A stretch of 64,000 nt of DNA, taken from assembly GCA_020344015.1 (NCBI GenBank), contig CP070812.1, positions 2,909,609 to 2,973,608 of the forward strand. Reading direction: 5' to 3'. Each line of letters starts with the position of its first letter. Position 1 is the first letter of the stretch. The DNA is from Gemmatimonadota bacterium. Its GTDB lineage: Bacteria > Gemmatimonadota > Gemmatimonadetes > Palauibacterales > KS3-K002. The notes under the pieces were generated by a model. That model was not told the origin of the DNA, ran no database searches, and saw only the letters and a program-made list of their open reading frames with translations. Below are positions 1 to 8,825 of this stretch, one piece after another. Position numbers and translations under genes: made by a program.

Positions 1-128
1 GCGCGGGCCACAAGCTCGGTGTACAAGGTGGCCATTGGAATGAACCCATCCCTTCCCCGGGTTCACATCGAGTCGTAGGAGTCTCCTGGGCGCGCCAACG
101 CGGCCGTGTTGCTGCGCGGCAGCCCGGG

Positions 129-230
129 CGCCACCTAGAGCTCTGGGCCGAGCCCGATCCCGAGCTCACCGACCAGGTCGAGGCGGCACGGCAGGCCCTG
201 GCCCGGCTGGCGGGCCGCGAGGAGAGCTAG
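129..230 (+). pseudogene. C-terminal remnant of a TPR membrane protein
   Basis: In the frame ending at TAG 228-230 the last ~33 codons read ...LELWAEPDPELTDQV... and continue to LARLAGREES. This matches the last 30 residues of the 811-aa TPR protein ending at 6962 (IDLWRECDPELRPEV...LRRLSGEL) at roughly half the positions. Upstream of codon ~129 the same frame stays open to the window edge but no longer looks like TPR sequence. The likeliest reading is the 3' scrap of a paralogous gene, although a frameshifted or divergent gene entering from the left is possible. A second frame (1-78) ends ...SLPRVHIES and may be the tail of another gene; I cannot identify it. Confidence 0.4.
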
Positions 231-423
231 CCGGCCCTTGGCGCCAGGGCTCAAGAAATAGTTCCCACCCTTAGAAAAAACTTCCCGGTCAGATTGGCTG
301 CCCGTCCGCTAAGTCTCGTGGCGGCATTGCCTATCGGTACGGCACGGAAGTGGCAACGTCTGGGCGGACGCCTGAGTTAGCCGACAGCGTTTCGACCTCG
401 AACCGCGGACCGTGGAGGTTACG
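231..423. other. Intergenic region upstream of the first complete gene
   Basis: About 190 bases with no recognisable gene. It contains a short A-rich stretch near 274-281. I see no clear terminator hairpin or consensus promoter here. Confidence 0.4.
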
Positions 424-1083
424 ATGCAGTTATCCCGCCTGACGCTGCTAGCCGCCTTCGTGCTTTCTGTGTCTGTCCCTGATGTGAGCTTCGGCCAGAA
501 TGGCAACGGGAACGTGACCGGGAACGGCGCGCCGAGTGGTCCCCACTACAACCTGAACATCATCGGCATGTCGAAGGACAAGGACGCCGACATGACCGGG
601 AACAGCGGCCACCGCATCTTCGTGCGGCTGGGGACTCGCAAACCCGATGACCCGGTGCGAACTCGGATAAGCCTCCGCGAGGGCGAGACGTATCAGGTCG
701 TCGATGCCAACGGAACCGATGGGGGCGCCATCTTCGAGCTGCCCGCCGGTTCGTACTACGTCTGGGCCCGCGCACTAGGAAGCCCGGGTGGCTCGGCAAA
801 GATGACGACCTGCGCCGAGGACATCACCGGTCAAGTCGCGGAGGGTGATATCTGCTCGACCGGAAACGTCCTCGAAGTAGAGCGACGCAAGGGTCGAAGC
901 CGCTTCAAGAACGTGACCGACGAACTCACGACGATCGAGCTGCCCGGCGGGAGCGCGGCGGCCGAGGCCTGCGGCGGTACCACCGTTAGCCTCTTCGCCG
1001 ATTGCCTTGAGGGTTACTTCTGGGCCTACGACAACAACGGCCTGCGCCTGCTTCAGGTGCGGTTCTATTACGAGGGACCGTAA
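424..1083 (+). CDS. Small exported protein of unknown function
   Basis: The ATG at 424 is preceded by GGAGG at 414-418 (5-nt spacing), so it is preferred over the GTG at 412. The product (219 aa) starts with a typical cleavable signal peptide (hydrophobic core, then VSFGQN). The mature part is polar and Gly/Asn-rich at its start, with a later pair of cysteines flanking a variable region. I recognise no domain. Mid-protein stretches (RTRISLREGETYQVVD, LPAGSYYVWARALG) look like beta-strand-rich extracytoplasmic sequence. The gene stands alone, with the protease gene 140 bases downstream under its own promoter. Confidence 0.75.
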   Translation: MQLSRLTLLAAFVLSVSVPDVSFGQNGNGNVTGNGAPSGPHYNLNIIGMSKDKDADMTGNSGHRIFVRLGTRKPDDPVRTRISLREGETYQVVDANGTDGGAIFELPAGSYYVWARALGSPGGSAKMTTCAEDITGQVAEGDICSTGNVLEVERRKGRSRFKNVTDELTTIELPGGSAAAEACGGTTVSLFADCLEGYFWAYDNNGLRLLQVRFYYEGP

Positions 1084-1114
1084 ACTGCGAAGGCTGCGGG
1101 ATTGACTGGGGTCG

Positions 1115-1143
1115 TTGACAACACCGGGACCGCGGCCTAGCGT
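1115..1143 (+). promoter_or_regulatory. Sigma70-like promoter for the protease gene
   Basis: A perfect -35 TTGACA (1115-1120) is followed, after 17 bases, by TAGCGT (1138-1143). This predicts a start near 1150, about 75 bases before the ATG at 1225. The gene's ribosome site is AGGAGGGAG just before the start. Confidence 0.55.
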
Positions 1144-1224
1144 GTTAGCGCTACAGCTCAGTACCGCTGCGCAGTTCTCCTCCCCGCCGGGAGTCCCTAA
1201 ATCACGCATGCAGGAGGGAGTCCC

Positions 1225-2913
1225 ATGTCCTCACCGCTCTCACGTCGACGGACTATCTCTGTAGCCGTCATAGGCTTAGCCCTCGGCGCGGTCTGGCTCG
1301 GCTGCGGCCGCGACTCCGGCGAGCTCATGGCGCCTACCGACGCCGCGCTCAGCCAGCGGCTGGCGATCCAGACGGCCATCGCCGTCCAGGACCGTCACAC
1401 ACCCGAGCTGATGAAGGTCCCGGGCGTCGTCGGAACCGGCACCGCGCTGGGTGCCGACGGTCAACCCGTGGTGCGGGTCTTCACCGCGCGGCCGGGCATC
1501 GCCGAGCTCCCGGCCCGATTGGACGGCTTGCCGGTGGAGGTGAAGGTGACTGGCCTCGTGATGGCGCGGACCGACCCGACGAAGCGCGCCCCGCGGCCGG
1601 TGCCTACGGGGGTATCCACCGGCCATCCCAACATCACGGCGGGCACCATCGGTGCGCGCGTGCAGGATGCGCTGGGCAACGTCTACGCACTCAGCAACAA
1701 CCACGTGTATGCCGACCAGAACCGTGCCTGGCTGGGTGATCCGGTGTTGCAGCCGGGTCCCTTCGACGACGGCCAGTACCCGGGCGACGAGATCGGTGTG
1801 CTGGACAGCTACGTAACGATCGACTTCTCGTTCAGCGGCTACAATCTGATGGATGCCGCAATCGCCCTGTCGTCGACTGCTGACCTGGGCAACTCGACGC
1901 CGGCCGGCGGCTACGGCATACCCAACTCGACGATCTACGGCGACGCGAACGGCGACGGCTACTTCGACAACACTGCCGACCTGTTAACCCTGTCGGTGCA
2001 GAAGTACGGCCGCACGACGAGGCTCACGCAGGGCACGGTCACCGAGGTCAACGTCTTCGTCGAGGTCTGCTACGAGGCGATCTTCAACTTCTGCATCAAG
2101 TCGGCCTACATGTACGACCAGCTCGGCATCAGCCCCGGCACGTTCAGTGGCGGCGGCGACTCGGGCTCGCTGATCGTAACCGACGACGCGCAGAAGAACC
2201 CGGTGGGGCTGCTGTTCGCGGGGGGCAGCGATCGAACCTTCGCCAACCGGATCGACCTGGTGCTGAAAGAGTTCGGCGTCTTTATCGACGGGGCCGCCGC
2301 GGGGCCGATCACGGACGTCGCGGTGACGAGCATCGATGCGCCGAGCTCGGTGGACGCGGGCGATCTGGTTGACGTCAACGTCACGGTGCGCAATGTGGGT
2401 ACCGAGGAGGTGGGCGGCTTCGATGTGACGCTCACGGATCTGACCGACGGCTCGCTGGCTCTAACGCAGGCTGTCGTTGGGCTGACCGCCGGCGCGGACA
2501 CGACGTTGACCTATCAGTGGGACACCGCGGAGGAGGGTTACGGCGATCACCTGCTCGAGGCCAGACACGCGCTCACTGACGAGAACGGATCCAACGATGC
2601 TGCGACGACTACCGTCACGGTCAACGAGCCCACGGTGCCGACGCCGGCGCCGACCGTGCTCAGCTGCAATCCCGAGAGCGGCAGTCGCAAGCAGAAGCTC
2701 TCGGTCAGCATCGTCGGCGCTGACTTCCAGGACGGCGCCACCGTGAGCTTCGGGGCCGGCATCGCGGTACGCGGTGTCACCTTCGTGGGTCCGGACCAGC
2801 TGGATGCCAACCTGCGGATCGGGCCGCGGGCGGCGCTCGGTCCCCGCGCTGTGACCGTCACAAACCCGGACGGCCAGAGCGGCACGGGGACGGGCTGCTT
2901 CACCGTTAATTGA
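1225..2913 (+). CDS. Lipoprotein trypsin-fold (Nal1-like) protease with CARDB and IPT/TIG domains
   Basis: Probable outer-surface or periplasmic serine peptidase, 562 aa. A signal peptide ends in a lipobox (WLGC, Cys27). Residues ~45-118 form an N-terminal domain that recurs as the next gene. Residues ~130-335 carry a trypsin-like core with all three catalytic candidates: His160 in SNNHVYA, Asp210 in LMDAAIA and Ser313 in GGGDSGSLIV, the arrangement of Nal1-type peptidases. Residues ~340-430 look like a CARDB adhesion module and ~440-562 like an IPT/TIG Ig-like fold. The N-domain may act as a propeptide or substrate-binding module (inference). Substrate unknown. Confidence 0.75.
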   Translation: MSSPLSRRRTISVAVIGLALGAVWLGCGRDSGELMAPTDAALSQRLAIQTAIAVQDRHTPELMKVPGVVGTGTALGADGQPVVRVFTARPGIAELPARLDGLPVEVKVTGLVMARTDPTKRAPRPVPTGVSTGHPNITAGTIGARVQDALGNVYALSNNHVYADQNRAWLGDPVLQPGPFDDGQYPGDEIGVLDSYVTIDFSFSGYNLMDAAIALSSTADLGNSTPAGGYGIPNSTIYGDANGDGYFDNTADLLTLSVQKYGRTTRLTQGTVTEVNVFVEVCYEAIFNFCIKSAYMYDQLGISPGTFSGGGDSGSLIVTDDAQKNPVGLLFAGGSDRTFANRIDLVLKEFGVFIDGAAAGPITDVAVTSIDAPSSVDAGDLVDVNVTVRNVGTEEVGGFDVTLTDLTDGSLALTQAVVGLTAGADTTLTYQWDTAEEGYGDHLLEARHALTDENGSNDAATTTVTVNEPTVPTPAPTVLSCNPESGSRKQKLSVSIVGADFQDGATVSFGAGIAVRGVTFVGPDQLDANLRIGPRAALGPRAVTVTNPDGQSGTGTGCFTVN

Positions 2914-2948
2914 TCGGGTCCGCCATTGATCAACTGGCGAGGGGGAGG

Positions 2949-3329
2949 GTGGGGCGCTCCCCCTCGCGCTCTACCGCACGGGGTCGATGGGCGCCCGCTG
3001 GCCTCGGGCTTCTTCTAATTGGCCTGCTGACCTTCGGCGCCGGGTGCGCAGGGCGCGAGGGCGAAACGGGGGCCGGCAGCGCGCAAGAGGAGGACGTGGA
3101 GACGATGAGCATCGAGGAGGTCCTGCGCGAGCGGACGCCCGGCCTGATGGCCGTGCGCGGTGTGACGGGCACCGGGCTCGGCGAGTGCAAGGGCACGCCG
3201 TGTATTGTCGTGTTTGTGGCGACCGATTCGCTCGACCTGGCGGAGGCCCTTCCCGATACGCTCGACGGGTATCCGGTGGACGTCAGGGTGTCTGGTGTGG
3301 TGCGGGCCCGACGCGACCCGCCGAACTGA
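2949..3329 (+). CDS. Small lipoprotein, stand-alone copy of the upstream protease N-domain
   Basis: The open frame begins at TTG 2910, overlapping the previous stop, but a GTG at 2949 abutting GAGGGGGAGG gives a better signal peptide, so I use it. A lipobox (TFGAGC) predicts lipidation. The mature part parallels residues ~57-118 of the preceding protease: PGLMAVRGVTGTG against PELMKVPGVVGTG, then LDGYPVDVRVSGVVRARRDP against LDGLPVEVKVTGLVMARTDP. It contains no protease core. It may be a pro-domain-like chaperone or inhibitor acting on the protease, or simply a duplicated module (inference). Start choice is uncertain. Confidence 0.65.
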   Translation: MGRSPSRSTARGRWAPAGLGLLLIGLLTFGAGCAGREGETGAGSAQEEDVETMSIEEVLRERTPGLMAVRGVTGTGLGECKGTPCIVVFVATDSLDLAEALPDTLDGYPVDVRVSGVVRARRDPPN

Positions 3330-3357
3330 CGCGAAACGGGGACGGCGGTCCGCATGA

Positions 3358-4338
3358 CTATCTGTGGAGCGGTGCGCCCGCCACGCCCACCTTCACTTCC
3401 CAGACGCGACCCGTGCGGGTCGATGTCGCGTAGATCGCCTGGCCATCGAATTCGCCATGTCCGAACGCCAGGCTTGCCACACCGGGCATGCCCTCGGCGA
3501 TGAGCACCGTCTCTCGGGTTGCCGGATCGATACGCCAGATCTGGCCGGTGCCGTTGGCAGCGACGTAGAGACGCCCCAACTCGTCCATCGCCAGTCCATC
3601 ATTAGCCGCCCCCTCGCCCAGTCGAGCGATGACCTCCGGGGGTCCCGCCGGCTGGCCGTCCTCCAGCGGCAGGGCCCAGACGCGGTCGTCGATGGTCAAC
3701 GGCCGCAGGCTGCCGAAGATTTGGGCAACGTAGAGGGTCGAGCCGTCGGCCGAGAGCGCCAACCCGTTCGGGTGGCCGATGGCATCGGTGAACAAAGTCA
3801 GCCTCCCCTGCGGGTCGACCAGGAAGATCTCGTCGGTGGCGTCGTCGGAGACCAGGAAGGAGCCGTCGGTGCGCACGAGGACGAAGTTCGGATCGCCGAT
3901 CCCACCGTCAACGACCCGCGTCTTCTCGCCCTCTGGAGTGATCCGCCAGACGATGCCGTCGTCGTTGGGGCCGTGATTGAACCTGTTGATCGGCCCGAAG
4001 TCGGCCATCAGGATGTCGCGTTCGCCGATCGGCGCGAGCCCGAGGTTCGAATAGAGCTCGGCGATCCGCGTCACCTCTCCAACTATACTCACGCGCCACA
4101 GCGCCCGGTTGCCGGCGACGTACAGGTCGCCCTCGCCGTTGAAGGCGATACCTTCACAGCGTTCGAACTTTCCGTCCACCAGGACCGTGGGCTCGACAGG
4201 AAAGGCGATGTGCTCGTCGGCTGCGGGATCCTGTGCCGGCAGTGTCCTAGTCTGTGCCAGCAGGGCGGCGAGGGTGTAGGTCGCGGCGAGTGTGGTTCGG
4301 CTGAGTCGCTCCCCGAGGGGCATCGTTTTCGTGCTCAT
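3358..4338 (-). CDS. Exported SMP-30/gluconolactonase-like beta-propeller protein
   Basis: 326 aa with a cleavable signal peptide (hydrophobic stretch, cleavage near LPAQD). The mature protein shows repeated propeller blades: CEGIAFNGEGDLYVAG, NFVLVRTDGSFLVSDD, HPNGLALSADGSTLYVAQ and NDGLAMDELGRLYVAANGTGQIWRI (given here in pieces). The NGLALS and NDGLAMDE patterns are typical of the SMP-30/Gluconolactonase/LRE family, whose members are metal-dependent lactonases or sugar hydrolases. Transcribed divergently from the TPR gene at 4527. The ATG follows ACGAGGTGCT. Actual substrate unknown; an NHL-like binding propeller is the alternative. Confidence 0.8.
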   Translation of the reverse strand: MSTKTMPLGERLSRTTLAATYTLAALLAQTRTLPAQDPAADEHIAFPVEPTVLVDGKFERCEGIAFNGEGDLYVAGNRALWRVSIVGEVTRIAELYSNLGLAPIGERDILMADFGPINRFNHGPNDDGIVWRITPEGEKTRVVDGGIGDPNFVLVRTDGSFLVSDDATDEIFLVDPQGRLTLFTDAIGHPNGLALSADGSTLYVAQIFGSLRPLTIDDRVWALPLEDGQPAGPPEVIARLGEGAANDGLAMDELGRLYVAANGTGQIWRIDPATRETVLIAEGMPGVASLAFGHGEFDGQAIYATSTRTGRVWEVKVGVAGAPLHR

Positions 4339-4526
4339 AGCACCTCGTAATGTGGTAACCTCCCGTCCGCCGTCTGGCCGTACGATCCCCGCTAGTAGCC
4401 GGTTTCAGCGGACGCCTGTGAAACCTACGTGTTGCTGCAGGCTAGCCCAAGCAACATTTTCCCAGTGTACAACGTCGCCGGGCCCGCTGCATCTGTCAGT
4501 CCGGCGCGTGATCAGCGGGAGGTGTC
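4339..4526. promoter_or_regulatory. Divergent intergenic region
   Basis: 188 bases between divergent genes, so it must hold both promoters. It carries at 4441-4470 a 30-bp sequence (GCTAGCCCAAGCAACATTTT...) that matches 22 of 30 positions at 21060-21089 upstream of the SurE gene. I could not assign confident -35/-10 boxes. Confidence 0.35.
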
Positions 4527-6962
4527 ATGTCCCGTTTCAGGCGGCTGATACTCGAACTCCACCGGCGCTCGCTCTGGCAGGTAATGCTGATCTACGTGGG
4601 CGGTGCGTGGGCCGGCTACGAGATCATCGACGCGATCACCGATCGTCTGGCGCTCCCCGCCTGGCTCCCCGTACTTGCCATCATCCTCTTCGTACTCGGG
4701 CTGCCCTTCGTGCTGGCGACGGCGTTCGTGCGCGAGGAGCAGCCGCCCCCGGTTCGTGAAGCTCCTGAAGCGGGAGAAACCACTGTAGATGAGGAACTCA
4801 GGGCCGCGGCTCGCCGTGAAGCGGCAGGGCGTCGTCGCATCCTAACGTGGCGTAGCGCGGGTCTGGCCTTCGTCGGGGCCTGTGCGGTCTGGGGGATCGT
4901 CGCCGCCGGCTGGTTCGCCCTGCAGGGGCTGCGGGGCGACAACGAAGACGCAGCTCCAACGGTCTCGACCGCCCGGGTCGCGGTGCTCCCGTTCTCCGTG
5001 CGGGGTAGGGATGAGCTGGCCTACCTGAGCGAGGGGATGGTCGACCTGTTGAGCACGGCGCTGGACGGCGCCGGCGAACTGCGGGCTGTTGACCCGTATG
5101 CCCTTCTGAAGCACCTGGCCCAGGAGCCCACGGAGCCCCTTGACCCGGAGGCTGGAGGAACCATCGCCCGCCACTTCGGTGCGGGGCTCTATGTGCTGGG
5201 CAGTGTGGTTGAAGCGGGCGGCCAGCTTCAGGTCAACGCCTCTCTGTACGACGCGGACGGTGCGGTAAGGAACTCGGCACGCGAGATCGCGGGGGACGAG
5301 TCGCAGGTCTTCGATCTGGTCAACAACGTAGCTAGGCAGCTGCTGGCCGGGGGTGTCGGCGGTTCCGCGAGTCGGCTGACTCGTGTCGCCGCGGCGACGA
5401 CCGAGTCGTGGCCTGCTCTGAAAGGTTTCCTAGAGGGTGAAAGCCTGCTGCGGGCCGGGCGGTTCGGCGAGGCGGTTACTGCGTTCCAGGGCGCCATCGA
5501 GGCCGACAGTACGTTCGCACTCGCCTGGTATCGACTGGGCCTCGCCGTCCTCTATTCGCCGGAACCGGTTGATGTAGTGTCCCTTGACGCGGCGGAGCAG
5601 GCGGTGCGCCACAGCGCACGCCTCGCGCCGCGTGACCGTGACCGGCTCGCCGCTTTCTACGCGTTTCTACGCGGTGCAGCCGTCGAGGCAGAGAGCTTGG
5701 CTCAGAACATCCTCAGCGATTACCCCGAGGATATGGAGGCGTGGTACTACATAGCCGAGACCCGGTTCCACAACGGGGTGCAACTAGGTCGCCCGGTCGC
5801 GGAGGTCAGCGAGCCCTTCCGGCGCGCCCTCGAGTACGACCCCGATCACATCATGTCGCTGCTTCACCTCTCGATTTCGGCCAGCGTCGAGGGGCGCTTC
5901 CAGGAGGCTGAGCAGCTGATCGAACGGATAGGAAAGATCGAGGTTCTCGCGCCCGGGGGCTTCTACGGCGAGTTCAATCCTCCGGTCCTCGCGTTCGTCC
6001 GAGGGGGAAGAAGCATGGTGCTCGAGCTTCTTCCAGAGATGGAGAACTACGTACCATTCAGTCTATACTGGGTAGCCTTCAGAATCGCTCTCCTTCAAGA
6101 TGGCCTGCCCGCAGCGATCGACGTGGCCGGTCTACTCACCGAGCCGTCGCGATCGGTGGGTGACCGGGAATTCGGCTACGATTTGCAGGCGATGTACGAG
6201 ATGGCGCGCGGTCGCCGGCTGGCGGCGGGGGTACGACTCGCCCAGAGTGAAGCGCTGGGTCCGGTGGTCCGCTTCTACTCGGGCCTCGAGATTCGCGCCG
6301 CGTTGTGGCTGAGCCCGTTCCTCGCCGTGCCGCGGGACGAGCTGGAGGGGTTGAGGCAGGCGCTGGCCGACCTGGATTACGATACGGTCTGGGCCCCCAT
6401 CTCTCGTGACTACTTCCTTGGACTGGTGAGCGCTCGCCTGGGCGAGCCTGCGGAGGCGATCGGCTATGCGACTCGGTTGGAGGCACGTGCCGAGCGACTT
6501 CTTGCTGACGAGGATTCTGCCCGGGCATCGGTCAATCGAGACTTCGCCCTGACCGTCCGAGCGCAGGTCGCCGCTTTGGATGGGGACCCAGGTGAGGCTC
6601 TCATGCTGCTCGAGAGAACGCGTCCTGAAGGGCGATCGAGGTTTCTCCCGTGGTCGCCGCTGTTCAGCGGAGCGCACGAGCGGTTTCTGCGGGCCGAAGT
6701 CCTGGAATCCCTCGGTCGCGATGAAGAGGCGATCAAGTGGTATGCTTCACTCGGCTTGATGCCCGCCGAGGTGTTCTTTCTTGCGCCGGCACATCTGCGT
6801 CGAGCCGAGATCTATGAACGCCTGGACCGGCCGGAAGAGGCTGCGATTCACTACAAACGGTTCATCGACCTCTGGCGCGAGTGCGACCCGGAGCTCCGAC
6901 CCGAGGTCGCCCGCGCCGAAGCCGCGCTCCGGCGCCTGAGCGGCGAGCTGGCCGGGCCGTAG
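4527..6962 (+). CDS. Membrane-anchored FlgO/TolB-like and tetratricopeptide protein
   Basis: 811 aa. The N-terminus has two hydrophobic segments (residues ~17-40 and 45-68), then an acidic linker and a third membrane segment (~115-135). Residues ~150-260 (RVAVLPFSVRGRDELAYLSE, then DLLSTALDG) are the FlgO/TolB-like domain often found ahead of TPRs in adenylate-cyclase-like and kinase-like proteins. TPR repeats fill ~300 to the end: GRFGEAVTAFQGAIEADSTF and ERLDRPEEAAIHYKRFIDL are clear units. No catalytic domain is present, so a scaffold or regulator role is inferred. The start is ATG with a GGGAGG ribosome site. Confidence 0.75.
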   Translation: MSRFRRLILELHRRSLWQVMLIYVGGAWAGYEIIDAITDRLALPAWLPVLAIILFVLGLPFVLATAFVREEQPPPVREAPEAGETTVDEELRAAARREAAGRRRILTWRSAGLAFVGACAVWGIVAAGWFALQGLRGDNEDAAPTVSTARVAVLPFSVRGRDELAYLSEGMVDLLSTALDGAGELRAVDPYALLKHLAQEPTEPLDPEAGGTIARHFGAGLYVLGSVVEAGGQLQVNASLYDADGAVRNSAREIAGDESQVFDLVNNVARQLLAGGVGGSASRLTRVAAATTESWPALKGFLEGESLLRAGRFGEAVTAFQGAIEADSTFALAWYRLGLAVLYSPEPVDVVSLDAAEQAVRHSARLAPRDRDRLAAFYAFLRGAAVEAESLAQNILSDYPEDMEAWYYIAETRFHNGVQLGRPVAEVSEPFRRALEYDPDHIMSLLHLSISASVEGRFQEAEQLIERIGKIEVLAPGGFYGEFNPPVLAFVRGGRSMVLELLPEMENYVPFSLYWVAFRIALLQDGLPAAIDVAGLLTEPSRSVGDREFGYDLQAMYEMARGRRLAAGVRLAQSEALGPVVRFYSGLEIRAALWLSPFLAVPRDELEGLRQALADLDYDTVWAPISRDYFLGLVSARLGEPAEAIGYATRLEARAERLLADEDSARASVNRDFALTVRAQVAALDGDPGEALMLLERTRPEGRSRFLPWSPLFSGAHERFLRAEVLESLGRDEEAIKWYASLGLMPAEVFFLAPAHLRRAEIYERLDRPEEAAIHYKRFIDLWRECDPELRPEVARAEAALRRLSGELAGP

Positions 6963-7005
6963 CGTCGCTTGGGCGAGCGAGGGCCGCAACTGAAGGAATC
7001 GACCG

Positions 7006-7341
7006 ATGGTATTACTTCTGCTTTCGCGCGCTTTGTTCGACCGGATGCTGGCCTTGGGCGGCGCCGTGGTCATCGTGTACGAGTTCTTCACACTCGACGC
7101 TTCGCCATTCCACATCCCGACCATCGCCCTCGGGGCGCTGATGATCTACCTAGGGTTGTGGCGGCTGACCGGCCGGCTGATCTACAAGCGTGTGAACAAA
7201 CCACTTCGCGCTGATGTCAATCATTTCATCTCGCTGGTGCGGCAGTTGAGTGCGCAGAAGGCGGGGGGCGACGCGAAACAGATCGCCGAGAGCGAAGTCG
7301 CCTTGCGCGAGATGCTCGATCGCATCATCTCGGCCGCATGA
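7006..7341 (+). CDS. Small two-helix membrane protein, first of three paralogs
   Basis: 111 aa: two hydrophobic segments (~13-32 and 36-52) joined by SPFHIPTIALGALMIYLGLWR, followed by a basic loop and a charged C-terminal helix ending REMLDRIISAA. Proteins at 50885-51250 and 54208-54609 share the core pattern (SPxH, G-LMIY-GxWRL, then EVD/DVN-F-L-R-L, then R-E--ERIIA). Its stop overlaps the mttB start (ATGA), so it is cotranscribed and probably translationally coupled with the methyltransferase operon. Function unknown; the paralogs sit in unrelated contexts, so a methylamine-specific role is not assured. Confidence 0.7.
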   Translation: MVLLLLSRALFDRMLALGGAVVIVYEFFTLDASPFHIPTIALGALMIYLGLWRLTGRLIYKRVNKPLRADVNHFISLVRQLSAQKAGGDAKQIAESEVALREMLDRIISAA

Positions 7342-8825
7342 CTCACGCACCGCTGGGCGGGGAAACGCCTCGTTCGCTGCCGTTGCGGTATCGCTTCGAC
7401 GTCTTGTCGGGGGCGGAGCTCGATGACGTCCACGCCCGTACGACCGAGCTGCTCCACCGCATCGGTGTGGAGGTAGGGTCCCTTGAGGTTCTGGAGCGGC
7501 TGGCGGAGCACGGTGCTGAAGTCGACTCCGAGGAACGACGGGTGCGGTTCGCACCGGAGATGGTCGAGTCGGCGGTCGCCCGCGCCCCGCGTCGCATAGC
7601 GCTCGCCGCGCGGGCGCCGGGCTGGGATCTGGAGATCGACGGCGAAAGAGGCTTCTTGGGGCTCGATGGGTGCGGCGCCGAGTTCATCGACCCCGAGAGT
7701 GGCGCGCGCCGACCATCGACCAAGGCCGACGTCGCCACGATTACGCGCTTGGCCGACGCGCTGCCACAGATCGCTTTCGTCTGGCAGCCGGTGGCGGCCC
7801 GTGACGTCTCTCCCGAGGTGCAGCCGCTGCACGAGCTGCACGCCCAGCTGGCTGTCACCGGCAAGCACATCCAGATGATGACCGCGACCTCGAAGGAGAC
7901 CGCCGAGGGCGTGGTCGAGATCGCTCGACTGGCCGCCGGCGGAGAAGCGGCGCTGCGCGAACGGCCCATCGTCTCGAACTTCCAATGCAGCACCAGCCCG
8001 CTCGTCTACGACGGCGGCGCGGTCGAGGCGGCGCTCATCTTCGGCGAGGCGGGTGTGCCGTGCGGCTTCGTCGTGATGCCCATCGCATGTGCGACGGGAC
8101 CGGCCACCTGGGGCGGGACCCTCGTACAATCCAATGCCGAGGCTCTGGCCGGCATCGTGATCCTCGAGACCCTGGTGCCCGGAGCACCCACTTTCTACGG
8201 TTCTTGCGCCACCGTCATGGATCTGCGATCCGGCGCGGCGGCGTGTGGCGGTCCGGAGGACCTGTTGCTGCAGATGGCGTCGGCGCAGCTGGCGCGTCGC
8301 TACGAGCTGCCCTCGAGCATCGGCACGTTCGCCACCGGAGCGAAGACGCCCGACTGGCAGGCGGGGTTGGAGAACGGGCTGTCGGGTCTGGCCAGCGCGC
8401 TGGCAGGCACCGACATGTTGTGCGGCGCCGGTCTCTTGTACGGCGCCCGCGTCTGTTCCCTGGAGCAGGTGATGCTCGACGCCGAGATCTTCGAGCTCCT
8501 GTGCTATCTGCTCGGTGAGCGGGCCGACACTAAGGAAGACGTGCTGGACGTGCTGGAAGCGGCAGGCCCGGGCGGCGAGTTCTTGAGCCAGCGGCACACG
8601 CTGGACACCATGCGGCGACTGTGGTTGCCGCGCCTGTTCGACCGGAGCGAGTGGTCCGAGTGGGAGTCCGCCGGGTCGCCGGGCCCCCGGGAAGCGGCAC
8701 GTGCACGGGTGAGCGAGATATTCGACGGCCACCGGGCAGAATACATGGACGAAGAAGTAGACGCAGAGATCCGCGCTGTCATCGAGCGTTACGAGGAGGA
8801 GGGAGGAGGCGGCCTTGATGGATGA
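7338..8825 (+). CDS. MttB-family corrinoid methyltransferase (non-pyrrolysine)
   Basis: 495 aa, normal length for the trimethylamine/quaternary-amine methyltransferase family (MttB superfamily). Recognisable features are the N-terminal LLHRIGVEV region, the ADALPQIAFVWQPVAARD stretch, and the TIM-barrel core with FYGSCATVMDLRSGAAACGG and TDMLCGAGLL. No in-frame amber codon occurs, so it belongs with the pyrrolysine-free homologs, which include glycine betaine, proline betaine and carnitine demethylases. It would transfer a methyl group from a quaternary amine to the corrinoid protein encoded next. Overlaps the upstream gene by ATGA and the downstream start by 8 bases. Exact substrate cannot be read from the sequence. 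Confidence 0.85.
   Translation: MTHAPLGGETPRSLPLRYRFDVLSGAELDDVHARTTELLHRIGVEVGSLEVLERLAEHGAEVDSEERRVRFAPEMVESAVARAPRRIALAARAPGWDLEIDGERGFLGLDGCGAEFIDPESGARRPSTKADVATITRLADALPQIAFVWQPVAARDVSPEVQPLHELHAQLAVTGKHIQMMTATSKETAEGVVEIARLAAGGEAALRERPIVSNFQCSTSPLVYDGGAVEAALIFGEAGVPCGFVVMPIACATGPATWGGTLVQSNAEALAGIVILETLVPGAPTFYGSCATVMDLRSGAAACGGPEDLLLQMASAQLARRYELPSSIGTFATGAKTPDWQAGLENGLSGLASALAGTDMLCGAGLLYGARVCSLEQVMLDAEIFELLCYLLGERADTKEDVLDVLEAAGPGGEFLSQRHTLDTMRRLWLPRLFDRSEWSEWESAGSPGPREAARARVSEIFDGHRAEYMDEEVDAEIRAVIERYEEEGGGGLDG

Noticed and set aside
7338..8825. Pyrrolysine-dependent MttB
   Set aside because: No in-frame TAG occurs within the gene, so it is the non-pyrrolysine type.
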